This document shows positions 1-5,692 of a stretch of 5,692 nucleotides of DNA, one piece after another. Origin of the DNA: Phycisphaerales bacterium (GTDB lineage: Bacteria; Pseudomonadota; Gammaproteobacteria; Competibacterales; Competibacteraceae); contig JACSSB010000239.1 of NCBI GenBank assembly GCA_014879435.1, positions 1 to 5,692 of the forward strand, written 5' to 3'. Every line of letters starts with the position of its first letter. Position 1 is the first letter of the stretch. Below the pieces are notes generated by a model. The model was not told the origin of the DNA. It made no database searches and was given only the letters and a program-made list of their open reading frames with translations. The position numbers and the translations under genes are program-made.

Positions 1-1305
1 GTCCATGTCCAAAATCTGGCGATGGCCGAATTCGCACGCGACTACGCCTTCTGCGTCGATGCCAAACCCACGGTTTATACCGAAGAGCCTGCGACCTTTC
101 AGGGGATCGTGCGCGCCGATGACCGGGTGGCAACCCGCAACTACATCGGCATCTTGAGCAGCGTCAACTGCTCCGCCACCGTGATACACGCCATTGCCGA
201 TCATTTCCGCCGCGATTTCAATCCAGCGGCGCTGGCCGATTTTCCCAACGTGGATGGCGTGGTGGCACTGAGCCATGGCGGCGGTTGTGGCATCGACCCC
301 CAAGGCCCCGGATTGGCGCTGCTGCGCCGCACCCTGGCCGGTTATGCCAACCATCCCAACTTTGCTGCCGTGCTGTTCGTCGGTCTGGGTTGCGAAACCA
401 ACCAGATCGGTGGCGTGCTTCGGGCACACAACCTGAAAGAAGATGATCAGCTACGCACCCTAACCATTCAGGATGTGGGCGGGACCGTCAAAACCGTGCA
501 ACACGGGATTGAGGCCGTCAAACAGATGCTGCCCGCTGCCAATGCGGTCACCCGCGAACCGGTATCGGCTCGTCACTTGGTCGTTGGGCTGCAATGTGGC
601 GGCTCGGATGGTTATTCCGGCATCACCGCCAATCCAGCGCTGGGCGCGGCGGTGGATTTGCTGGTGCAACACGGCGGCACCGCGATTCTGTCGGAAACGC
701 CGGAAATCTATGGGGCCGAACATCTGCTAACCCGCCGTGCCGTTTCGCGTGAAATCGGCGAAAAACTGACCCAGCGCTTAGCATGGTGGGAAGACTATTG
801 CGCTCGTAACAACGCCGAACTCAATAACAATCCTTCCGCCGGAAACAAGGCGGGCGGATTGACCACCATCCTGGAAAAGTCGCTGGGTGCGGTGGCCAAA
901 GCGGGGACTACCAATCTGGTGGAGGTGTACCAATACGCCGAACCCGTCACGGCTCAGGGCTTCGTGTTCATGGATACCCCTGGCTACGATCCGATGTCGG
1001 CCACCGGTCAAGTGGCAGGTGGGGCGAATCTGATCTGTTTCACCACCGGTCGCGGTTCCGCCTATGGCTGTCAGCCTGCACCATCTCTGAAATTGGCAAC
1101 CAACAGCGCGTTGTGGCAGCGGCAGCAGGAGGATATGGATCTCAACTGCGGCGAGATTCTCGATGGCTCGGTGACGATTGCCGAGGTCGGTGCGCGCATC
1201 TTTCAAATGATGCTGGATTGCGCCTCAGGCCAACGCTCCAAGAGTGAAATACACGGCTATGGGCAAAACGAATTCGTCCCCTGGTCGATTTCGGTGACGA
1301 CCTGA
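1..1305 (+). CDS. uxaA: Altronate dehydratase (UxaA family), 5'-truncated by window edge
   Basis: This enzyme dehydrates D-altronate to 2-keto-3-deoxygluconate in the cytoplasmic isomerase route of galacturonate breakdown. The frame is open from base 1, and the codons before the first ATG (position 22) read VHVQNLA. That resembles the end of the N-terminal SAF domain of UxaA, so the true start lies upstream and the ATG at 22 is internal. Counting from that Met, family motifs are SHGGGCG (84-90), GLGCETNQIG (121-130), GLQCGGSDGYSGITANP (189-205), ETPEIYGAEHLL (225-236), PSAGNKAGGLTT (271-282) and TTGRGSAYG (341-349). The C-terminus NEFVPW is also typical of the family. The 434 visible codons cover nearly all of a protein usually near 500 residues. 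Galactarate dehydratase (GarD) shares this fold and is the main alternative; the neighbouring eda and KDG kinase favour altronate. No frameshift is seen. Confidence 0.9.
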   Translation, partial: VHVQNLAMAEFARDYAFCVDAKPTVYTEEPATFQGIVRADDRVATRNYIGILSSVNCSATVIHAIADHFRRDFNPAALADFPNVDGVVALSHGGGCGIDPQGPGLALLRRTLAGYANHPNFAAVLFVGLGCETNQIGGVLRAHNLKEDDQLRTLTIQDVGGTVKTVQHGIEAVKQMLPAANAVTREPVSARHLVVGLQCGGSDGYSGITANPALGAAVDLLVQHGGTAILSETPEIYGAEHLLTRRAVSREIGEKLTQRLAWWEDYCARNNAELNNNPSAGNKAGGLTTILEKSLGAVAKAGTTNLVEVYQYAEPVTAQGFVFMDTPGYDPMSATGQVAGGANLICFTTGRGSAYGCQPAPSLKLATNSALWQRQQEDMDLNCGEILDGSVTIAEVGARIFQMMLDCASGQRSKSEIHGYGQNEFVPWSISVTT

Positions 1306-1341
1306 GCGGCGGCGATGACTCCCTAGCCATAAGCGTTCAGT

Positions 1342-1426
1342 CCCCCCTTTGGAAAAGGGGGTTAGGGGAATTCTGGCCTCGTCGCCCATGCAAAATCCTC
1401 CCCTACTCCCCTTTTCCAAAGGGGGG
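1342..1426. repeat. Palindromic C/G-rich intergenic repeat, copy 1
   Basis: Two outer arms of 19 bp (1342-1360 and 1408-1426) are perfect reverse complements with the core CCCCCCTTTGGAAAAGGGG. A second, inner pair (TAGGGGA at 1363-1369 with TCCCCTA at 1399-1405) extends the dyad. The left arm can also fold on itself (CCCCCTTT at 1343-1350 with AAAGGGGG at 1354-1361). The right half, 1395-1426, matches 2224-2255 at 27 of 32 positions, so this is one family with copy 2. It fills most of the 166-bp gap between uxaA and eda. No run of T follows, so I do not call it an intrinsic terminator. It looks like a dispersed REP- or MITE-like element without its own gene. Confidence 0.85.
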
Positions 1427-1471
1427 GCCGATACACCACATAAATAGCCTATAAATCAAAGAGGATGCTCC

Positions 1472-2098
1472 ATGAACGTACTTGAAGTCATGCGCACTGG
1501 ACCCGTGATTCCGGTCATCGCGATTGAAGATCTGGCGCACGCGGTTCCATTGGCCAAAGCCTTGGTTGCCGGTGGAGTACGGGTGCTGGAAATCACCCTG
1601 CGCACCGCTGTCGGCCTGGATTCGATCCGGGCCATCGCCCGCGAAGTGCCCGACGCGATTGTTGGCGTCGGCACTCTCACCCGCCCGGAAGAATTCGCCA
1701 AATCCCTGGAAGCGGGTGCGCGCTTCGGCGTCAGCCCCGGCCTGACCCCGACAATGATTCAAGCCGCCCACGAAACCGGCTTACCCCTGCTGCCTGGGGT
1801 GATGACGCCATCCGATGTGATCGCCGCCCGTCTGGCCGGATTCAGCCAATTGAAACTCTTTCCCGCGCAACAGGCTGGTGGCATCGGCATGTTGAAGGCG
1901 CTGGGTGGACCGTTCCCGGATGTGATGTTCTGCCCGACTGGTGGCGTCTCGGTGGAAAACGCTCCCGATTTTCTGGCCTTGCCCAATGTCGCCTGCGTCG
2001 GTGGTTCCTGGCTGGTACCCAAAGCGGCGATGACAGCCGGTGACTGGGGCAAGATCACCGCCTTGGCCAAGGAAGCGAGCGCACTGAAACCGCGTTGA
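1472..2098 (+). CDS. eda: 2-keto-3-deoxy-6-phosphogluconate (KDPG) aldolase
   Basis: This class I aldolase splits KDPG into pyruvate and glyceraldehyde-3-phosphate, the last step of both the Entner-Doudoroff and the hexuronate routes. The 208-residue length is normal for the family. The catalytic set is visible: Glu40 in VLEITLRT, the Schiff-base Lys128 in QLKLFPAQ, and Thr156 in FCPTGG. All three are offset by five from Glu45, Lys133 and Thr161 of E. coli Eda, which supports an intact active site. Other family blocks are GVGTLT (65-70), GVSPG (86-90), PGVMTP (108-113) and GGSWLVP (177-183). GAGG at 1461-1464 lies 7 nt before the ATG and fixes the start. The gene lies between uxaA and the KDG kinase gene, as expected for uronate catabolism, but is separated from each by a palindromic repeat. 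The same protein may also act on 4-hydroxy-2-oxoglutarate, as known for E. coli Eda. Confidence 0.95.
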   Translation: MNVLEVMRTGPVIPVIAIEDLAHAVPLAKALVAGGVRVLEITLRTAVGLDSIRAIAREVPDAIVGVGTLTRPEEFAKSLEAGARFGVSPGLTPTMIQAAHETGLPLLPGVMTPSDVIAARLAGFSQLKLFPAQQAGGIGMLKALGGPFPDVMFCPTGGVSVENAPDFLALPNVACVGGSWLVPKAAMTAGDWGKITALAKEASALKPR

Positions 2099-2157
2099 TC
2101 GCGCTCTCTTACTGTCTCTGTCCTCCCCTACCAGGAGGAGGATGTATGAGAGTAACA

Positions 2158-2263
2158 GTTCAATCCCCCCCTTCTTTTTCAAAGGGGGGTAAGGGGGGAT
2201 TTGAATCCCGTCGCTGGTGTGAAATCCCCCCCAGCCCCCCTTTTTCAAAGGGGGGAGGTGAAC
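2158..2263. repeat. Palindromic C/G-rich intergenic repeat, copy 2
   Basis: This is an imperfect dyad of about 106 bp. Its outermost pair is GTTCA (2158-2162) with TGAAC (2259-2263). The innermost pair is GGGGGGATTT (2193-2202) with AAATCCCCCC (2222-2231), leaving a 19-nt centre. Each arm also folds alone: the right arm has a 9-bp stem, CCCCCCTTT (2235-2243) with AAAGGGGGG (2247-2255), around a TTC loop. The left arm is similar but contains a few extra bases. It is related to copy 1 (27 of 32 identical over the right half). It occupies the gap between eda and the KDG kinase gene. Translated, it yields Pro/Lys/Gly-rich strings such as SPPFSKGG that can be mistaken for small proteins. Confidence 0.85.
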
Positions 2264-2297
2264 GATTAGGTACGAGAAAAATAAAAAGGAAAACCCA

Positions 2298-3398
2298 ATG
2301 GCTGAATTAGCGATTAAATCTGCGGCAGAGACGAAGTGGGACTGCGTATCCTTTGGCGAAGTCATGCTGCGTTTCGATCCAGGCTTTGGCCGGGTGCGTA
2401 ACGCCCGCTCCTTCCAAGTCTGGGAAGGCGGTGGCGAATACAACGTTGCGCGTGCCATGCGCAAGTGCTGGGGCAAGCGTGCTGCCGTAGTGACCGCCCT
2501 GCCCAAAAACGACCTTGGCTGGCTGGTCGAAGATTTCATCATGCAGGGCGGGGTGGACATGTCCTACGTGATCTGGCGCGATTTCGACGGCCTGGGTCGT
2601 AACACCCGCGTCGGTTTGAATTTTACTGAGAAAGGTTTCGGCATTCGCCCGGCGCTGGGCTGCTCCGACCGTGGCCACTCTGCCGCCTCACAAATCCGCC
2701 CCGGCGAAGTGAACTGGGAAAAACTGTTCGGTGAGGACGGGGTGCGCTGGTTCCAGACCGGTGGCATCTTCGCAGCCCTAGCGCCCAACACCGCCGAAGC
2801 GGTGCTCGAAGCGGTGGAAATTGCCAAGAAATACGGCACGGTCGTCGCCTACGACCTGAACTTCCGTGCATCGCTGTGGAAAAGCCAAGGCGGTAAGGAA
2901 GGCGCACAGCGGATCAATCGGGAAATCGCCAAATACGTCGATGTGATGATCGGCAATGAAGAAGATTTCACCGCGTGCCTGGGCTTCCAGGTTGAAGGTG
3001 CCGACGAGCATCTGACCAACATCCAGACCGAATCCTTCGCCAACATGATCAAGACAGCGGTGAAGGAATACCCGAACTTCCGAGTAGCCGCCACCACCTT
3101 GCGCAATGCCAAGACCGCGACCGTCAACGATTGGTCCGCCATCCTCTGGTATGACGGCAAGATCTACGAATCGATGAAGCGCGACAACCTGGAAATCTAC
3201 GACCGCGTGGGCGGCGGCGACGGCTTTGCCTCTGGTCTGGCCTACGGCTTCCTAGAAGGTAAAGGCCCACAAGCTGCCGTCGAATATGGCGCGGCTCACG
3301 GCGCGTTAGCCATGTCCACCCCAGGCGATACCTCGATGGTACGGGTAGAAGAAGTCGAAGCGGCAATGAAGGGCAAGGGCGCCCGCGTCATCCGCTGA
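2298..3398 (+). CDS. kdgK: 2-keto-3-deoxygluconate kinase, PfkB/ribokinase family
   Basis: This cytoplasmic sugar kinase most likely uses ATP to phosphorylate KDG to KDPG, linking UxaA to Eda. The PfkB fold is shown by an N-terminal strand FGEVMLRFDP (19-28), the substrate-side motif GGGEYNVA (44-51), YDLNFR (185-190), IGNEEDF (218-224), and the C-terminal signature DRVGGGDGFASGL (302-314), with Asp308 as the expected catalytic base. The signature has GGGD where many PfkB members have GAGD. I believe this form also occurs in other KDG kinases, so it is not a sign of decay. At 366 residues it is longer than E. coli KdgK (about 310), with extra sequence around residues 95-150. AAGGA at 2286-2290 lies 7 nt before the ATG and sets the start. 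The family is well supported; the KDG substrate rests mainly on the neighbours. 2-Keto-3-deoxygalactonate or another sugar acid is possible. Confidence 0.85.
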   Translation: MAELAIKSAAETKWDCVSFGEVMLRFDPGFGRVRNARSFQVWEGGGEYNVARAMRKCWGKRAAVVTALPKNDLGWLVEDFIMQGGVDMSYVIWRDFDGLGRNTRVGLNFTEKGFGIRPALGCSDRGHSAASQIRPGEVNWEKLFGEDGVRWFQTGGIFAALAPNTAEAVLEAVEIAKKYGTVVAYDLNFRASLWKSQGGKEGAQRINREIAKYVDVMIGNEEDFTACLGFQVEGADEHLTNIQTESFANMIKTAVKEYPNFRVAATTLRNAKTATVNDWSAILWYDGKIYESMKRDNLEIYDRVGGGDGFASGLAYGFLEGKGPQAAVEYGAAHGALAMSTPGDTSMVRVEEVEAAMKGKGARVIR

Positions 3399-3417
3399 GG
3401 AGAGATTCGCCTCCTCA
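3396..3417 (+). other. Small hairpin at the kinase stop codon
   Basis: TGAGGAG (3396-3402, starting at the stop codon) can pair with CTCCTCA (3411-3417) around an 8-nt loop. The 7-bp stem has no following T-run, so a terminator is not supported. It could affect mRNA stability between the two genes, or be chance. Confidence 0.3.
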
Positions 3418-3459
3418 CTGGAGTGCTGGAGGCTATTTCAGTCATTCATCGCTACGGAT

Positions 3460-3492
3460 TTCCCTTCCCTGCCTGGATCAAGAGGAAGGGAA
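3460..3492 (+). other. Inverted repeat just upstream of the mutarotase ribosome-binding site
   Basis: TTCCCTTCC (3460-3468) is the exact reverse complement of GGAAGGGAA (3484-3492), with a 15-nt loop. It ends 7 nt before the AAGGA site (3500-3504) of the mutarotase gene. A polypurine/polypyrimidine dyad of this size could arise by chance. A role in translation or as a protein-binding site is possible but unproven. Confidence 0.35.
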
Positions 3493-3511
3493 TGAAAACA
3501 AGGAAATCTCC

Positions 3512-4375
3512 ATGAACCCTCCAAACTCAGATTCTCTCTTTACTATCACGCCGGGCGCTGGCGATCTGCCCAAGCTGACGCTGGTTGCCCCAGACGGCGC
3601 ACAGGCTGAGATTTACCTCCACGGTGCGCATGTGACCTCGTGGATTCCTGCCGGTGGCCAGGAACGCCTGTTCCTGAGCCGGGCCTCCCGGTTCCGCGCG
3701 GATGCACCTATCCGTGGTGGCATTCCCATCGTATTCCCGCAGTTCGCGATGTTGGGGTCATTGCCTCAGCATGGGTTTGTGCGCGTGATGCCATGGGAAT
3801 TCGTCGAAGTAAAGAAGGCTGGAACGGGCGCATCCGCAATCTTTCGCCTACGCGATACAAAAGAGAGCCGCGCACTTTGGGCCAATGCCTTTCTGGCCGA
3901 GTTGACCCTCGCCATTGACGGAAATCAGTTAGCAGTAACCCTCGCCATCCTCAACACCGGCACCGAGCCATTCGCCTTCACCGCCGCGTTCCATACCTAT
4001 CTTGCGGTGACCGATCTTGCCGCCACCGTCGTCGAGACCCTGACGGGCGTGCGCTATCTCGATAAGGCGGCTGGCGGGATCGAAAATCGCCAGACCTCCC
4101 CGCAGATGGGCTTCAGCGGCGAGGTGGATCAGGTCTACTTCGACGCTCCAGCAGAACTGCATCTGATTGAGCCGAATCGCACAACCCGCATTCGATCCGA
4201 GGGCTTCCCGGATGCGGTGCTGTGGAATCCAGCGGCGGTTAAATGCGCCGCTGTGTCCGATCTAGTACCGGATGACTATCAACGATTCGTCTGTGTTGAA
4301 GCGGGAGTCATCGGGACGCCAATCAATCTGGCACCCGGCACACGCTGGCAGGGTACGCAAACCCTGTTGGCTTGA
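3512..4375 (+). CDS. D-hexose-6-phosphate mutarotase-like protein (YeaD / aldose 1-epimerase superfamily)
   Basis: Proteins of this family interconvert the alpha and beta anomers of sugars; the YeaD branch is associated with glucose-6-phosphate and related hexose 6-phosphates. The 287-residue length is normal. Branch-typical blocks are HGAHVTSW (37-44), IRGGIPIVFPQF (67-78), LPQHGFVR (84-91), FHTYLAV (160-166), FPDAVLWNP (232-240) and FVCVEAG (259-265). His87, His161 and Glu263 fit the expected catalytic His/His/Glu set. No signal peptide is visible, so it should be cytoplasmic. AAGGA at 3500-3504 lies 7 nt before the ATG. It follows the KDG kinase gene by 113 bp and precedes the GH28 gene by 111 bp. 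Its role in this locus is not obvious: it may be a general sugar-phosphate enzyme carried along, or may act on an anomer of a uronate intermediate. The family call is firm; the substrate is not. Confidence 0.85.
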   Translation: MNPPNSDSLFTITPGAGDLPKLTLVAPDGAQAEIYLHGAHVTSWIPAGGQERLFLSRASRFRADAPIRGGIPIVFPQFAMLGSLPQHGFVRVMPWEFVEVKKAGTGASAIFRLRDTKESRALWANAFLAELTLAIDGNQLAVTLAILNTGTEPFAFTAAFHTYLAVTDLAATVVETLTGVRYLDKAAGGIENRQTSPQMGFSGEVDQVYFDAPAELHLIEPNRTTRIRSEGFPDAVLWNPAAVKCAAVSDLVPDDYQRFVCVEAGVIGTPINLAPGTRWQGTQTLLA

Positions 4376-4381
4376 AATGAT

Positions 4382-4404
4382 GCTGGACCATGTCCTGGAC
4401 CAGC
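4382..4404. other. Imperfect dyad after the mutarotase gene
   Basis: GCTGGACCA (4382-4390) pairs with TGGACCAGC (4396-4404) around a 5-nt loop with one A-A mismatch. The same bases also form a direct repeat, CTGGACCA at 4383-4390 and 4395-4402. It starts 7 nt after the mutarotase stop. There is no T-run, so a strong intrinsic terminator is unlikely. It could be a weak mRNA-end hairpin or an operator for the downstream GH28 gene. Confidence 0.4.
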
Positions 4405-4486
4405 GATCTAAACGCGGCTTGAGTAAACCATCAAGACGCAACCCCTTCACATCTAACAATTAATAATAAGATCTGAGGAGAGAATA

Positions 4487-5692
4487 ATGACTACACCTTC
4501 TAAATTCGGCTTCACCCGCCGCTTCTTCCTCACTGCATTGGGCGCGGGCGCGGCCACTGCCGCTGGATGGAAATCCATATCGTTTGCCCAAGCGAAAAAT
4601 TCTAAAAAACCTACCGTCCAACCCGTGGAAGATCCCTGGGATCTCGCGCACGACATTTTGAAGCGCGTCAAACCCCCTCGGTTTCGGCAGCAGAAATTCG
4701 ATATCACCGATTTTGGTGCGGTCGGTGACGGCGTGACTGATTGCACGGCGGCGATTGTCGACGCCATCGAAGCCTGCCACCGAAAGGGCGGTGGCCGCGT
4801 TTATGTACCCGCCGGTAAATTCCTGACAGGCGCCATTCATCTGAAAAGCAATGTCAATTTGCATGTCACCAAGAATGCGACTTTGCTGTTCAGTACCGAC
4901 CCCAACCAGTATTTACCGGTGGTTCTCACCCGCTGGGAAGGCAACGATTGCTACAACTACTCGCCGCTGATCTACGCCTACCGTCAAACCAATGTCGCGG
5001 TCACCGGTACGGGTTTACTTGACGGCCAAGCCGATCTCGAACACTGGTGGCCGTGGAAGCAGCAAACCCAATGGGGTTGGCAGGCAGGTCAACCCGGTCA
5101 GAATGCCGATACCGCTCAATTGCGTGCTCAGGGCGGAGCCATCGCGCCATTCACCCAAGTACCGGTGGCAGAGCGCGTGTACGGTGCTGGCCATTATTTG
5201 CGCCCCGCCTTCGTCGAATTTTACGAATGCGAAAATGTGCTGATCGATGGCATCACCATTACCCGCTCACCGTTCTGGCTGCTGCATCCGGTGTTCTGCA
5301 CCAACGTCACCATCCGCAATTACACGGCGGCCAGCTTGGGCACCAATAACGATGGTTGCGATCCCGAATCCTGCACCGATGTCGTGATCGAAAACTGCAC
5401 TTTCGATACCGGTGACGATTGCGTCGCCATTAAGGCTGGACGTGGCCTGGACGGCTTACAAAGCCTGTTGTATGACGGCAATCCCACCCCATGCCAGAAC
5501 ATCGTGGTCCGCAATTGCCGTTTCGCTAATGGTCATGGCGGCTTCACCATCGGCAGTGAAATGTCGGGCGGAGTCATCAATGCCTTTGGTGAAAACTTGC
5601 TGATGAGCAGTGAAGAACTGGATATCGCGGTACGCTTCAAGACCAATTCCTATCGCGGCGGCACGGTAGAAAACATCCATGTGCGGGATGTG
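4487..5692 (+). CDS. Exported glycoside hydrolase family 28 enzyme (polygalacturonase type), 3'-truncated by window edge
   Basis: GH28 enzymes hydrolyse alpha-1,4 galacturonosyl links in pectin through a right-handed beta-helix. The frame stays open for 402 codons to the last base. The N-terminus is a twin-arginine signal: TRRFFLT (10-16), a hydrophobic Ala/Gly-rich stretch to about residue 27, and a possible cleavage site after FAQA (33-36). It therefore probably acts in the periplasm or outside the cell. The mature fold starts near FDITDFGAVGDGVTD (71-85). The GH28 catalytic motifs are present in order: NNDG with Asp289 (the usual NTD), GDDC with Asp310 and Asp311, GHGG with His350, and RFK at 383-385 (the usual RIK). 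The active site thus looks complete; only the last helix turns are missing. AGGAG at 4476-4480, 6 nt upstream, fixes the ATG. Exo-acting polygalacturonase, or a related xylogalacturonan or rhamnogalacturonan hydrolase, cannot be told apart from this sequence. Confidence 0.93.
   Translation, partial: MTTPSKFGFTRRFFLTALGAGAATAAGWKSISFAQAKNSKKPTVQPVEDPWDLAHDILKRVKPPRFRQQKFDITDFGAVGDGVTDCTAAIVDAIEACHRKGGGRVYVPAGKFLTGAIHLKSNVNLHVTKNATLLFSTDPNQYLPVVLTRWEGNDCYNYSPLIYAYRQTNVAVTGTGLLDGQADLEHWWPWKQQTQWGWQAGQPGQNADTAQLRAQGGAIAPFTQVPVAERVYGAGHYLRPAFVEFYECENVLIDGITITRSPFWLLHPVFCTNVTIRNYTAASLGTNNDGCDPESCTDVVIENCTFDTGDDCVAIKAGRGLDGLQSLLYDGNPTPCQNIVVRNCRFANGHGGFTIGSEMSGGVINAFGENLLMSSEELDIAVRFKTNSYRGGTVENIHVRDV

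Noticed and set aside
1342..1426. Repeat copy 1 as an intrinsic terminator of uxaA
   Set aside because: The stems are strong but no T-run follows either stem, and related sequence recurs after eda, which fits a dispersed repeat better.
1342..2263. A CRISPR array or composite transposon formed by the two repeats
   Set aside because: There are only two divergent copies about 800 bp apart with no spacers, no transposase, and an ordinary metabolic gene between them.
2095..2310. 71-codon frame on the plus strand after eda as a real small protein
   Set aside because: It starts at a TTG overlapping the eda stop and most of its sequence is translated repeat; only the internal ATG with its ribosome-binding site is kept, as a low-interest finding.
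1781..2560. 259-codon open frame on the minus strand spanning eda's 3' end, the gap and the kinase 5' end
   Set aside because: It overlaps two well-supported genes antisense, includes translated palindromic repeat (PPLKKGGWGG-type strings), and matches no protein family I recognise.
3201..3239. The GGGD signature as evidence of an inactive kinase
   Set aside because: The catalytic Asp308 and the surrounding glycines are present, and I believe the GGGD form occurs in other KDG-kinase-like PfkB proteins.
4419..4474. A sigma-70 promoter upstream of the GH28 gene (TTGAGT and TAATAAT)
   Set aside because: The two hexamer-like stretches are 36 bp apart, far from the usual 16-18 bp, and no other convincing pair was found.
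4460..4864. Minus-strand frames opposite the GH28 5' end
   Set aside because: They are antisense shadows of a gene with a full Tat signal and family motifs, and have no recognisable domains of their own.

Overview
The window is a stretch of uronic-acid (pectin) catabolism genes from a bacterium with moderately high GC. Five genes all read on the + strand: the 3' part of an altronate dehydratase gene (uxaA), a KDPG aldolase (eda), a PfkB-type 2-keto-3-deoxygluconate kinase (kdgK-like), a YeaD-like hexose-phosphate mutarotase, and the 5' part of a Tat-exported family 28 glycoside hydrolase (polygalacturonase type). Clear Shine-Dalgarno sites, the Tat signal and the protein style suggest a Gram-negative proteobacterium. 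The C-rich/G-rich palindromic repeats fit this but do not prove it, and I cannot name the genus.

Layout: uxaA (1-1305, 5' end outside the window); a 166-bp gap with a palindromic repeat (about 1342-1426); eda (1472-2098); a 199-bp gap with a second repeat of the same family (2158-2263); the KDG kinase gene (2298-3398); a 113-bp gap with two weak hairpins; the mutarotase gene (3512-4375); a 111-bp gap with an imperfect dyad; and the GH28 gene (4487 to the window end, 3' end missing). The four genes whose starts are visible each have a purine-rich ribosome-binding site 6-7 nt before the ATG. No gene-free stretch exceeds 300 bp.

How the genes work together (inference from established pathway knowledge): the exported GH28 enzyme releases galacturonate or short oligogalacturonides from pectin. 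Inside the cell, galacturonate would be converted to tagaturonate and altronate by UxaC and UxaB, which are not in this window. UxaA dehydrates altronate to 2-keto-3-deoxygluconate (KDG), the kinase makes KDPG, and Eda splits KDPG into pyruvate and glyceraldehyde-3-phosphate. The mutarotase is the one member with no fixed step in this route.

I found no sign of a wholly new system. The points most worth a second look are the two related palindromic repeats that bracket eda, a short repeat-derived reading frame with a strong ribosome-binding site that overlaps the kinase start, and the mutarotase's place in a uronate locus.
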